A stretch of DNA of 64,000 bases from Acinetobacter chinensis (GTDB lineage Bacteria > Pseudomonadota > Gammaproteobacteria > Pseudomonadales > Moraxellaceae), in the NCBI RefSeq assembly GCF_002165375.2, contig NZ_CP032134.1, positions 1,736,001 to 1,800,000 on the forward strand. Reading direction: 5' to 3'. This document shows positions 43,642 through 52,047 of the stretch, piece by piece; position 1 is the stretch's first letter, and every line of letters begins with the position of its first letter. The position numbers and the translations under genes are program-made. The notes under the pieces were generated by a model. That model searched no databases, was not told where the DNA came from, and worked only from the letters and a program-made list of their open reading frames with translations.

Positions 43642-45495
43642 ATGCTGCAATGGTTTGAACGTCTGGTTGACCCATATCCCACCAAAGGCTTAAATGAACC
43701 ATTGCCTGTCAAATTTTTCCCATTTGTCTGGCAAGCAGCATATGGTGTACGTCGTTATCTGATTTTACTGATTTTACTGACAGCAGCCACGGCAAGTTTC
43801 GAAGCGATTTTCTTTGCTCAGATTGGACACCTTGTCGATTGGTTAACTCAGTCCACGCCACAGAACTTCTATGAAAATCATAAAAGTAATCTGATTATAC
43901 TCAGTCTTTTCCTGCTGGGTAATATTCTGTTTTCCAGTCTGCAGTCTGTCGTCAGACATCAGATTTTATACAGCAGTTTCCCGATGCGCCTACGCTGGCG
44001 TTTTCATAACTTACTGTTACAGCAGAGTCTTGATTTTTTCCATAATGACTTTGCAGGACGTCTGTCAGCAAAAGTCATGCAGACCTCCCTTGCGGTCCGT
44101 GAGTTCTGGGTCATTTTGGGTGACATGGTGACCTATGTTGTGATCTACTTTATTACGATCAGTGTGGTGCTGGGTAGTATTTCCCCTGTCCTGCTGGTTC
44201 CATTACTGCTCTGGCTGGTTCTTTTTATTTCAGCAGCACTGTTTTTTATTCCACGTCTGGGGCGTATTTCCAAAGAACAGGCAGATGCCCGTGCTGTCAT
44301 GACTGGGCGTGTAACGGATGCATATACCAATATTCAGACAGTCAAACTGTTTGCACACGCTGGTCGTGAAAGTCAGTATGCCAAAGAGTCCATGCAGCTG
44401 TTCATGGTCACTGTTTTCAAGCAGATGCGTTTAGGCACGCTGTATGAGATCTGTATTAATCTGCTGACTGCGGTACTTTTCTTTGGAGTACTCGGAACGG
44501 CTGTATGGCTATGGTTAAACGGTCAGGCTGCAATTGGTGTTATTGCTGCTACAACTGCCATGATTCTGAAACTGAACAGCATGGCTGAATTTATGATGTG
44601 GCAGACTTCTGCACTGTTTGAAAATGTTGGAACCATTCAGGATGGTATGACAACCATGGGTAAAGCCATCAGCATTCAGGACAAGCCCGATGCAGAACCA
44701 TTAAAGGTGACAGCAGGCAATATTCAGTTCAGTGATGTCACTTTTGCCTATAACGATAAAAATGTGATTGATCATCTGAATCTGAATATTCATCCCGGTG
44801 AAAAAATTGGTATTGTGGGACGTTCTGGTGCAGGTAAATCCACTCTTATTCAGCTGTTACTACACTTTTATACCATCAACCAAGGTCGTATATCCATTGA
44901 TAATCAAAATATTGAAGATGTGACCCAGGACAGTTTACGTAAAAATATTGCCCTGGTTACTCAGGATACGTCTTTGCTGCACCGCTCTGTGGCTGAAAAT
45001 ATTAAATACGGTCGTCCCGATGCAACAGATGAAGAAATGTATGCTGCGGTACGTAAAGCCAAAGCCGATGAATTTATTCCTGCTTTGACTGACTTACGTG
45101 GTAAACAGGGTTATGACGCCTATGTCGGTGAGCGTGGTGTAAAACTTTCAGGTGGTCAGCGTCAGCGTATCGCAATTGCCCGTGTATTTTTAAAAGATGC
45201 ACCCATTCTTATTTTAGATGAAGCGACCAGTGCACTGGATTCAGAGGTGGAAGCAGCAATTCAGTCGAGCCTTGACGACCTGATGGAAGGTAAAACGGTC
45301 ATTGCTATCGCGCACCGATTATCTACAATTGCACAGATGGACCGGCTGATTGTGCTGGATGAAGGTAAAATTGCCGAACAGGGTACGCATGATGAACTTG
45401 TTGCATTAAATGGGATCTATGCTCAGTTATGGCAACGTCAGACCGGTGGATTTCTGATAGAACAACAGGCACTTAAAAAAAAGGAAGTTGATTAA
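43642..45495 (+). CDS. ABC exporter, fused membrane and ATPase domains
   Basis: 617 residues. A six-helix type IV exporter domain (about 35-330) is followed by an ATPase domain with Walker A GRSGAGKST (about 393-401), signature LSGGQRQR (about 503) and Walker B ILILDEAT with a following SALD. Works as a homodimer or with a partner in the inner membrane; substrate unknown. The stop overlaps the start of the MaoC gene (TAATG), so the two are translationally coupled. Confidence 0.9.
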   Translation: MLQWFERLVDPYPTKGLNEPLPVKFFPFVWQAAYGVRRYLILLILLTAATASFEAIFFAQIGHLVDWLTQSTPQNFYENHKSNLIILSLFLLGNILFSSLQSVVRHQILYSSFPMRLRWRFHNLLLQQSLDFFHNDFAGRLSAKVMQTSLAVREFWVILGDMVTYVVIYFITISVVLGSISPVLLVPLLLWLVLFISAALFFIPRLGRISKEQADARAVMTGRVTDAYTNIQTVKLFAHAGRESQYAKESMQLFMVTVFKQMRLGTLYEICINLLTAVLFFGVLGTAVWLWLNGQAAIGVIAATTAMILKLNSMAEFMMWQTSALFENVGTIQDGMTTMGKAISIQDKPDAEPLKVTAGNIQFSDVTFAYNDKNVIDHLNLNIHPGEKIGIVGRSGAGKSTLIQLLLHFYTINQGRISIDNQNIEDVTQDSLRKNIALVTQDTSLLHRSVAENIKYGRPDATDEEMYAAVRKAKADEFIPALTDLRGKQGYDAYVGERGVKLSGGQRQRIAIARVFLKDAPILILDEATSALDSEVEAAIQSSLDDLMEGKTVIAIAHRLSTIAQMDRLIVLDEGKIAEQGTHDELVALNGIYAQLWQRQTGGFLIEQQALKKKEVD

Positions 45496-45944
45496 TGCTG
45501 TATTTAGAAGACCTTAAAGTTGGGGATCATTTCAAAAGCCGTGAATATGAAATGTCATTGCAGGAAATAAAACAGTTTGCCGGTGCATATGATCCTCAGG
45601 TTTTCCATACCGATGAAGAACAGGCAAAATCACATCCTGTTTTTCAGGGCATTGCAGCAAGTGGCTGGCATACCTCTGCAGTAACCATGCGTCTCTGGAC
45701 AGAATGTTTTCCTGTTGCCTATGGTCTGATTGGCTCAGAATCTTCCCTGCGCTGGCCACGACCGACCCGTCCGGGTGACCGGATTCATGTTGAAGTTGAA
45801 ATTACAGCCATCACACCCTCAAAGACCCGTACTGACCGTGCAATTGTCAGTTATGTGACTCAGGCTAAAAATCAGCATGATGACGTCCTTTTGATTTCCA
45901 CAACTAAAATTGTTGTATTTAAAAAAGACTTTAAACCCGAATAA
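45495..45944 (+). CDS. MaoC-family acyl dehydratase
   Basis: 149 residues, a single hot-dog fold. The catalytic hydratase motif is partly recognisable (AGAYDPQVFHTDEEQAKSHP, with D and H in the usual positions, and GIAASGWHT). MaoC proteins hydrate enoyl-CoA or related thioesters. It overlaps the ABC exporter stop by one base, suggesting the exporter and this enzyme act in one process, perhaps lipid-linked. Confidence 0.87.
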   Translation: MLYLEDLKVGDHFKSREYEMSLQEIKQFAGAYDPQVFHTDEEQAKSHPVFQGIAASGWHTSAVTMRLWTECFPVAYGLIGSESSLRWPRPTRPGDRIHVEVEITAITPSKTRTDRAIVSYVTQAKNQHDDVLLISTTKIVVFKKDFKPE

Positions 45945-46087
45945 TCCTGTTAGAATATAGCGGTATCAGGATATACTACTTTCGTTTAGCTCCTGATATT
46001 GTCAAACAATTTTAAAGAAATACGTCATTGATTCATGTCAGTATAAACATGAGCATATTAGAAAAAATTGATTGCAACGGATCGCGC

Positions 46088-47119
46088 ATGAAAGCAGTTT
46101 CCCCTCGCCAGGATCAGGGTATACCTGGAGTTTATGGCTTATTACTTCTTGATATTGTTTCCCGCTGGGGATATAACGATGAAACCCTGTTTTCCCCTTT
46201 TAATTTCACAAGTGAACAACTTGCTGAGCCTGATTTCAGGATTCCAACCACTGTTGCTAATGAACTGATCAAACATGCCTTAAGAATGACAGGTGAAGCT
46301 ACTCTGGGTTTTCATATCGGAACTCAGATGCGGATTTCCATTCATGGGTTTATTGGCTATGCCATTATGACTGCTGGTGACATAACAGATGCTTTGGTAC
46401 TTGCCAACCGCTTCATTCAGTTACGCATGCCCTTCTTGCAGCTGTATTTTTCTACATTTGGCGAAAAAGCAACCCTGCAGCTGCAGTGTGAAGTCGAAAT
46501 TGAACCTCTCAGAACTGAAATCGTGATGGGGCTGACTTTTGGCATCATGACCATGGCAAAGGCTCTGACAGGCATTGATGAGCTTTATGGTGATATCGAC
46601 TTCGATTTCCCCAAACCTGAAGGCTTTGATAAATATATTGATAAGTTTCAGAACCGCTACAATATGCTATTTGATCAACCTCATCTGCTTGCCAGTTTTG
46701 ATAAAAAATATCTGGGACTGAAAATGGTCAATGCAGACCCAATTGCAAGCCAGATTGCGATCAATCAGTGTGAGGCTGAACTGTCTGCTCTTGGAGAGCG
46801 TCGCCGTGTTTCCATGCGTGTACGCGATATTCTCACCAACTCTGAACAGCATTATCTGAGTATTGAAAATGTTGCAGACCGTCTGCATATGTCTGACCGG
46901 ACACTGAAACGTCAGCTGGCAGCTGAAGGCACATCATTTTCCACGCTCGTGGATGAAGTCCGTTACCGTCATGCAACCTCTTTACTGTCCCGTACTGATT
47001 ATACGCTTGAGCAAATTGCTGATGAACTGGGTTACAGTGATGTCGCAAATTTCAGTCGTGCATTTAAGCGCTGGAGCGGTCGTAGCCCAAGTAACTGGCG
47101 TAAAGATCCATACTTATAA
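46088..47119 (+). CDS. AraC-family regulator with arabinose-binding-like N-terminal domain
   Basis: 343 residues from ATG 46088 (CGGA upstream); in-frame starts at 46049 and TTG 46028 are alternatives. The N-terminal part (about 20-210) resembles the PF12625 domain of OruR/ArgR-type regulators, and the C-terminal two helix-turn-helix units include DRLHMSDRTLKRQLAAEGTS and IADELGYSDVANFSRAFKRW. Ligand and targets are unknown. It is followed by gcvH, which has its own promoter region. Confidence 0.87.
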   Translation: MKAVSPRQDQGIPGVYGLLLLDIVSRWGYNDETLFSPFNFTSEQLAEPDFRIPTTVANELIKHALRMTGEATLGFHIGTQMRISIHGFIGYAIMTAGDITDALVLANRFIQLRMPFLQLYFSTFGEKATLQLQCEVEIEPLRTEIVMGLTFGIMTMAKALTGIDELYGDIDFDFPKPEGFDKYIDKFQNRYNMLFDQPHLLASFDKKYLGLKMVNADPIASQIAINQCEAELSALGERRRVSMRVRDILTNSEQHYLSIENVADRLHMSDRTLKRQLAAEGTSFSTLVDEVRYRHATSLLSRTDYTLEQIADELGYSDVANFSRAFKRWSGRSPSNWRKDPYL

Positions 47120-47207
47120 GTTTTATGACTGGCGAAAGTCTTTTGTTTTGTAACAAAAGCATGTATAACTCTTGGCAAAAATAATGCAAAGCATTTAAGG
47201 AGTCATT

Positions 47208-47582
47208 ATGAATCATCCTTCAGAACTGAAGTATGCTGCAACTCATGAATGGGTAAAAATTGAAGGTGATCTGGTTGTAACAGGTATTTCTGACCATGCA
47301 CAGGATGCTTTAGGTGACCTGGTTTATGTAGAAGCACCAGAAGTTGGTCAGCAACTTAGCGCAGGTGCTCAGTCAGGTGTCGTTGAATCTGTCAAAACTG
47401 CTTCAGATATTCATGCCCCTGTATCAGGTACAGTTGTTGAAGTAAATACTGCCCTTGAAGATGATCCTGATTTTGTAAATGATGAACCTTATGGCAAAGG
47501 CTGGATTTATAAAATTAAGCCGGACAATATGGCTGATGTTGAAAAACTGCTTTCAAGTGAAGAATATGAAGCAGGTTTGTAA
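47208..47582 (+). CDS. gcvH: Glycine cleavage system H protein
   Basis: 124 residues, the usual length. The lipoate-carrying lysine is K63 in VVESVKTASDIHAPVSG. H protein shuttles the aminomethyl group between the P, T and L proteins of the glycine cleavage complex. Strong AAGGAG before the ATG. gcvP and gcvT are not beside it, so it is a solitary gcvH here. A terminator follows. Confidence 0.95.
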   Translation: MNHPSELKYAATHEWVKIEGDLVVTGISDHAQDALGDLVYVEAPEVGQQLSAGAQSGVVESVKTASDIHAPVSGTVVEVNTALEDDPDFVNDEPYGKGWIYKIKPDNMADVEKLLSSEEYEAGL

Positions 47583-47600
47583 GATCGCTGTTTTAAGAAA

Positions 47601-47626
47601 AATCAGCCTTGATGGCTGATTTTTTT
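47601..47626 (+). terminator. Intrinsic terminator after gcvH
   Basis: AATCAGCC and GGCTGATT form an 8-bp stem with a five-base loop, followed by a T-run. Confidence 0.88.
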
Positions 47627-47648
47627 ATCACCTTCATTTTTATAACAT

Positions 47649-47978
47649 TTACGAAGTCCATGGCCACCCAGCACATGGGTTTTCCAGATACGTATACACT
47701 TCATACAGCTCGGTCTGATCAAGTTGTTCATCCTTATTTTTATCCATGAGCTGAAATAACTTGCGACGTCCATCTTCTCCTTTGAACTCAGGATTATCAG
47801 GCCATTCATAGGGTAAAAAATCCTGAATTTTTTTAAACTCAGACCATTCAAACATTTTATTTTTATTCATATCGTACTGCTTAAAAAGCGCCGTCCAGCC
47901 GATTTCAGCAGGCTCACAGGCAAATACCGCTGATGCCTGAAAACATAGTAATCCCACCACTAAACTGATTATTTTCAT
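47649..47978 (-). CDS. Secreted EF-hand protein
   Basis: 109 residues. Signal peptide residues 1-20 (MKIISLVVGLLCFQASAVFA) followed by a mature protein with two calcium-binding loops, DMNKNKMFEWSE (36-47) and DKNKDEQLDQTE (79-90). It probably binds calcium in the periplasm. Cys21 and Cys102 could form a disulfide. No enzymatic domain. Convergent with gcvH. Confidence 0.75.
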   Translation of the reverse strand: MKIISLVVGLLCFQASAVFACEPAEIGWTALFKQYDMNKNKMFEWSEFKKIQDFLPYEWPDNPEFKGEDGRRKLFQLMDKNKDEQLDQTELYEVYTYLENPCAGWPWTS

Positions 47979-48238
47979 CTCAATATCCTGTAAGCAGCGT
48001 AAAACTGTCTATGATTTCACTATCAGTATAATAATTTAGCGGCTAAAACCATTTGAATTATGTTTCCCTTAATATCAGTACATTGACCCAAAGCAAATAT
48101 TTATTTTATATTTCACGTAATTTGAGTTAAAATTTAAACATATATGCAGCAAAGCTATATTCTGAAATAAATATAAAAACATCATTAAAAGCCAGTACAG
48201 ATAAAAGCGACCGCTGTTTTACTCAATGTGGAAATATT

Positions 48239-49417
48239 ATGTCTGTGGAAAATACGCTGTCACTATGGAATAAGTCTTTTATTCTGTGCCTGACAAACAA
48301 CCTGTTTTTATTCATATTTTACTTTGCTCAGACAACGGTTTTGCCTGTTTATATTGTAAATGATCTGAATGGCTCACTGACACAGGCAGGGCTTGCGATG
48401 ACGCTGTTTATGGTTTCATCCATTGCTGTACGTCCTTTCAGTGGTCTGATTATTGAAAAATTTGGCAGGAAAAAAACCTTATTTATTGCTGAAGGATTCT
48501 TCTGCCTGTTTTCAGTCGCTTATCTGTTTGCAGATAATTTAACAGCCCTACTGGTGATCCGTTTTTTACATGGCATCTGGTTCAGCATACTGACTACAGT
48601 GGTGGTTCCAATCGTCAATGATTTTATCCCTGAGCAGCGTAAAGGTGAAGGTATGGGCTATTTTGTCATGTCCATCAATTTAGGGATTGTCCTAGGTCCA
48701 CTGATTGGTCTGACCTTAATTCAACCACTTTCCTATCTGTCTGTTGCAGCAATACTGGCAGCTATTGTATGTTTGGGATATGTTTTCTGCTTTATGATTC
48801 CTGTCCAGAATGAACAGCATCAACGACCAGTTGTTACTGAGAAAAAGTCATTAAGCATCAATGATTTTATAGAGAAGAAATCACTTTCTGTTGCGGCACT
48901 TGCCATGATCGTTTCATTTTCCTATGCAAGTATTATGTCCTTTATTTCGACTTTTACCGCATCTAAAAACCTGCTGTCTTATGCCAGTCTGTTCTTTATT
49001 GTTTTTGCTGTTTCAATGATGAGCCTCAGACCGCTGACAGGAAAACTGTACGATAATAAAGGTCCACATTATGTGATTTATCCTGCACTTATACTCTTTT
49101 CTATTGGACTGGCTGTTTTAAGCCAGATCAACACTTTGACAGGCTTAATGATCGCTGCAGTATTTATTGGTATAGGTTTTGGTTCTGTGCAGCCCTGTTT
49201 ACAGACACTGGCAATCCAGCGTGCACCTAAGCACCGCATTGGACATGCAACATCCACTTTTTTCACGTTTTATGATATCGGTATTGCTCTAGGTTCTATA
49301 TTGCTGGGAGTTATTATTGCAGCTCAGGGTTACAGTTTTGCTTATCTGTTGTGTGCACTGCTTACAGCAGGCAGTCTGCTGTTTTACAGATATATCGTTG
49401 CACCCAAAGCTGTATGA
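48239..49417 (+). CDS. Major facilitator superfamily transporter
   Basis: 392 residues with 12 predicted helices. The MFS motif between helices 2 and 3 is GLIIEKFGRKKTLFIAE, and the central loop is around residues 195-220. Resembles drug/metabolite exporters of the YfcJ/YhhS-like group. Substrate unknown. It ends 40 bp before the convergent pilU fragment. Confidence 0.83.
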   Translation: MSVENTLSLWNKSFILCLTNNLFLFIFYFAQTTVLPVYIVNDLNGSLTQAGLAMTLFMVSSIAVRPFSGLIIEKFGRKKTLFIAEGFFCLFSVAYLFADNLTALLVIRFLHGIWFSILTTVVVPIVNDFIPEQRKGEGMGYFVMSINLGIVLGPLIGLTLIQPLSYLSVAAILAAIVCLGYVFCFMIPVQNEQHQRPVVTEKKSLSINDFIEKKSLSVAALAMIVSFSYASIMSFISTFTASKNLLSYASLFFIVFAVSMMSLRPLTGKLYDNKGPHYVIYPALILFSIGLAVLSQINTLTGLMIAAVFIGIGFGSVQPCLQTLAIQRAPKHRIGHATSTFFTFYDIGIALGSILLGVIIAAQGYSFAYLLCALLTAGSLLFYRYIVAPKAV

Positions 49418-49456
49418 AATCTGCAGGAGTGCAGAACTGCCGCTCCTGCAAAGATA

Positions 49457-50239
49457 TTATGATGCAGGCTGTGCAGAGCCTGTATCTTCTGCTGTTTCAG
49501 CTTCTTCAGATTTTACCGAAAATACTGCTGCACTACCAGGCACAGCCTGATCCTGTCGGGTTGAACGCAGTTTAATCTGAAGCCTCAGTTCATTCATTGA
49601 GTCGGCATTACGCACTGCTTCCTCATAGGAAATTGAAGAATCATTGTATAAATCAAATAATGCCTGATCAAAAGTCTGCATGCCCAGTTCACGGGATTTG
49701 GTCATAATCTCTTTCAGTGCATGAAACTGCCCTTTCAGAATGTTATCTGCTATCAAAGGTGTATTCAGCAGTATTTCTACGGCTGCACGTCTGCCCCGAC
49801 CATCCTGTGTCCGAATCAACCGCTGTGAAATAATAGCTTTCATATTTGAGGACAGATCCATCAGCAGCTGGTTTTTACGCTCCTCAGGGAAAAAGTTAAT
49901 AATCCGGTCCAGAGCCTGATTGGCATTATTGGCATGTAAAGTCCCTAAACACAGATGCCCTGTTTCAGCAAAGGCAATGGCGTGTTCCATGGTTTCTGTA
50001 TCTCGGATTTCTCCGATCAGAATCACATCGGGTGCCTGTCTTAAAGTATTTTTCAGTGCATTGTGCCATGAGTGACAATCGACCCCGACTTCACGGTGCG
50101 TAATCATGGATTTTTTATGTTTATGGACATATTCGACTGGATCTTCAACAGTAATAATATGTCCTGCTGAGTTTTCATTCCGATGGTCAATCATTGCAGC
50201 AAGCGACGTTGATTTACCTGAGCCTGTTCCACCCACCAC
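49457..50239 (-). pseudogene. pilU: 5'-truncated pilU (type IV pilus retraction ATPase)
   Basis: 260 residues covering only the C-terminal ATPase part of PilU. It begins with Walker A (GGTGSGKST), then DVILIGEIRDTETMEHAIAF (Walker B), HANNANQALDRIINFFPEE and the C-terminal helices. A complete PilU is about 370 residues, so the N-terminal PAS-like domain and part of the linker (about 110 residues) are missing. The frame stays open into the DAHP synthase coding sequence, and its recognisable homology starts within a few bases of that gene's stop. This is a recombination junction, not a normal start. Probably non-functional; a full pilT-pilU locus would be expected elsewhere. Confidence 0.8.
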
Positions 50240-50244
50240 CAGAA

Positions 50245-51300
50245 TCAGGCACTGTGTTTCAGCAAATCCATTCTTAACTGTTCCGCAGCCTCAATCAGTA
50301 CCGCACTGGTTTTATCCCAACCCAGGCATCCATCAGTTACAGACTGACCGTAGACCATATCACAAGAAATTTTCTGATTTCCATCAACCAGATGACTTTC
50401 GATCATAACCCCTCGAACCTGGGTCTGATGACGTTCACTGATCACTGTTCTAAGGACATCCGGCTGCAGCATTGGATTTTTACTGCTGTTTCCATGACTG
50501 CAGTCCACAACCAGAGCCGGCATTTCACCTTTTATTGAATCTTTAATCTGCCTGATATCTGCCAGATGGAAATTGGTTCCTTTATTGGAGCCACGTAAAA
50601 TCAGGTGCGCTTTAGGGTTTCCCTTAGACTGGAGTACTGAAGGTAAACCACTTTGACTCATCCCCAGAAACTGATGCGGACGGGAAGCAGATTCAATGGC
50701 ATCCAGTGCAATCTGAACTGAACCATCAGTACCATTTTTGAATCCAATACTGAAATCCATGTGACTGGAAATTTCACGATGAATCTGCGACTCACTGGTA
50801 CGGGCACCAATTGCTCCCCATGCCAGCAGATCGTCAAAATATGCCGTTGCCATAGGGCTCAGAATTTCACTTGCCAGTGGCAACCCCAGTGCAGCAATTT
50901 TTAAATACAGTGATCTTGAACGCTCCAGTCCCTGTTGTAAGTCAGAAGAACCGTTCAGTTCTGGATCGTACATAAACCCTTTCCAGCCCACAGTGGTTCT
51001 TGGTTTTTCGATATAAGCACGCATCACAAGATAGATCTGATCACCTACCAGCTGCTGTAATTTCTGTAGATGCCCTGCGTACTCGAGGGCTGATTTTTCG
51101 TCATGAATTGAACATGGGCCTGTCACCACAAGCAGTCGTGGATCAGTTCCATTAAGAATATTCTGAATTGTCTCGCGCTGTTCTTTGATTTGATGTGCAA
51201 TTTCTGGAGATAAAGAAAATTTTGCCTTTAATTGTTGTGGCAGGCTTAATGTCAGTTCTGAATTATCTGTATGTTTCAGTGATGTATTTAATGCGTTCAT
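50245..51300 (-). CDS. aroG: Class I DAHP synthase (3-deoxy-7-phosphoheptulonate synthase)
   Basis: 351 residues, full length for the AroF/G/H family. Phosphoenolpyruvate and metal residues are present in VVTGPCSIHD, MRAYIEKPRTTVGWKGF, VDCSHGNSSK and GVMIESHLVDGNQ. It joins erythrose-4-phosphate and phosphoenolpyruvate in the first step of aromatic amino-acid synthesis. Which paralogue it is (Phe-, Tyr- or Trp-sensitive) is not certain. AAAGGA precedes the ATG and directly abuts a hairpin. Expression appears to be controlled by two leader peptides with attenuators upstream. The truncated pilU touches its 3' end. Confidence 0.9.
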   Translation of the reverse strand: MNALNTSLKHTDNSELTLSLPQQLKAKFSLSPEIAHQIKEQRETIQNILNGTDPRLLVVTGPCSIHDEKSALEYAGHLQKLQQLVGDQIYLVMRAYIEKPRTTVGWKGFMYDPELNGSSDLQQGLERSRSLYLKIAALGLPLASEILSPMATAYFDDLLAWGAIGARTSESQIHREISSHMDFSIGFKNGTDGSVQIALDAIESASRPHQFLGMSQSGLPSVLQSKGNPKAHLILRGSNKGTNFHLADIRQIKDSIKGEMPALVVDCSHGNSSKNPMLQPDVLRTVISERHQTQVRGVMIESHLVDGNQKISCDMVYGQSVTDGCLGWDKTSAVLIEAAEQLRMDLLKHSA

Positions 51301-51313
51301 TGATTTTTCCTTT

Positions 51314-51334
51314 GGACTGTTGCTGTCGCAGTCC
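51314..51334 (-). promoter_or_regulatory. Hairpin touching the DAHP synthase ribosome site
   Basis: GGACTG and CAGTCC form a 6-bp stem ending immediately before AAAGGA. Another hairpin, AGTCA/TGACT (51382-51396), sits inside leader peptide 2 just after its aromatic codons, and its GACT can compete for the same AGTC bases. Stalling in leader 2 could thus alter access to the ribosome site. No T-run, so a translational effect is more likely than termination. Confidence 0.45.
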
Positions 51335-51340
51335 GAACTT

Positions 51341-51445
51341 TTATTTGAGCGTTATGGGTCTGTTCGATTGCTTGATAAGAGTCATCACCTGACTAAAGTA
51401 AAACCAGTAAACATTGCTAAAGTATGAATAGTTAAATTTGTTCAT
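51341..51445 (-). CDS. Leader peptide 2 of the DAHP synthase gene (34 residues)
   Basis: ATG 51445 with GGAG 7 bases upstream, stop TAA at 51341, 40 bp before the synthase start. Residues 4-17 (FNYSYFSNVYWFYF) contain four Phe, four Tyr and one Trp. Such density is typical of attenuation leader peptides, where ribosome stalling senses charged tRNA. The remainder is ordinary. It lies downstream of leader peptide 1 and its terminator, so there are two aromatic sensors in series. Confidence 0.75.
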   Translation of the reverse strand: MNKFNYSYFSNVYWFYFSQVMTLIKQSNRPITLK

Positions 51446-51478
51446 GATAATCTCCAGAGATCTGTAAATAAGAAGCAT

Positions 51479-51568
51479 AAAAAAACCTGATCAGGGTTGC
51501 CGATCAGGTATTAACTGGTGGGCAACTTTTCATTGCCCGAACACATCCAGGCAACTATTTAAATTGCC
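51479..51568 (-). promoter_or_regulatory. Attenuator with five alternating segments and intrinsic terminator
   Basis: In RNA order: GGCAA (51568-51564, in the Trp-Gln codons of leader 1), TTGCC (51554-51550), GGGCAA (51538-51533), TTGCCC (51525-51520), then a terminator stem CCTGATC/GATCAGG (51508-51502, 51492-51486) whose loop contains GGCAA, followed by seven T residues. Every GGCAA can pair with a neighbouring TTGCC. Free pairing 1:2 and 3:4 leaves the terminator intact. A ribosome stalled at the Tyr-Tyr-Phe-Trp codons covers segment 1, allowing 2:3, which frees segment 4 to invade the terminator loop. This matches classic attenuation logic. Confidence 0.72.
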
Positions 51569-51605
51569 AAAAGTAATAAGATACCTGTACTGAATGCGCT
51601 TTCAT
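51555..51605 (-). CDS. Leader peptide 1 of the DAHP synthase gene (16 residues)
   Basis: ATG 51605 to TAG 51555, encoding MKAHSVQVSYYFWQFK. Tyr-Tyr-Phe-Trp then Phe near the end are the expected sensing codons, placed so that a stalled ribosome masks the first attenuator segment. The ribosome site (AGAAG) is modest. It starts about 30 bases after the predicted transcription start. Confidence 0.75.
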   Translation of the reverse strand: MKAHSVQVSYYFWQFK

Positions 51606-51640
51606 TTCTGCTTCTACAAAAATATTAAGTGTTAAAAAAC

Positions 51641-51669
51641 AAAATACGCTCTCTTTCGAAGCTTGACAA
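51641..51669 (-). promoter_or_regulatory. Promoter of the DAHP synthase leader
   Basis: Minus strand minus-35 TTGTCA (51669-51664), a 17-base spacer, and minus-10 TATTTT (51646-51641). Transcription would start near 51634, about 30 bases ahead of leader peptide 1. Confidence 0.7.
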
Positions 51670-52047
51670 TAGCTTTTGTAAAAAAAGCCGTAATTTATCT
51701 GTTCCTGAAGCGCAGGATAATGTGATTCAGCTCAGTTTATTTTTGCATCAGCATACATAGAATCTGATTTAAGTGGATGTCTATCAAAAAATGGATGCAA
51801 CTGCATATTTATTCATCAAAAACTAAAGTATTACTTCCCCTTTTATTCATTTTCTCTGTATTTTATTTATGTTCGGAATTTTAATGGTTGTGAGCTGCTC
51901 TCCAGATATGTAAATTGCTGTATGAAAGTCTGATATTTGCTTGTTTCGTCAGATAGAAAAACCGTTCGGTCGCAATTGGTATTGAATGAGAAAGAGCTTT
52001 TCAGTTTCGAAAACTTAATTGTTGTTGATGTTTCCAAGGATTAATTC
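51670..52047. other. Intergenic region between the DAHP leader promoter and the TyrB-like gene
   Basis: 378 AT-rich bases with no supported gene. It must contain the rightward promoter of the aminotransferase gene. No clear operator was seen. Confidence 0.45.
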
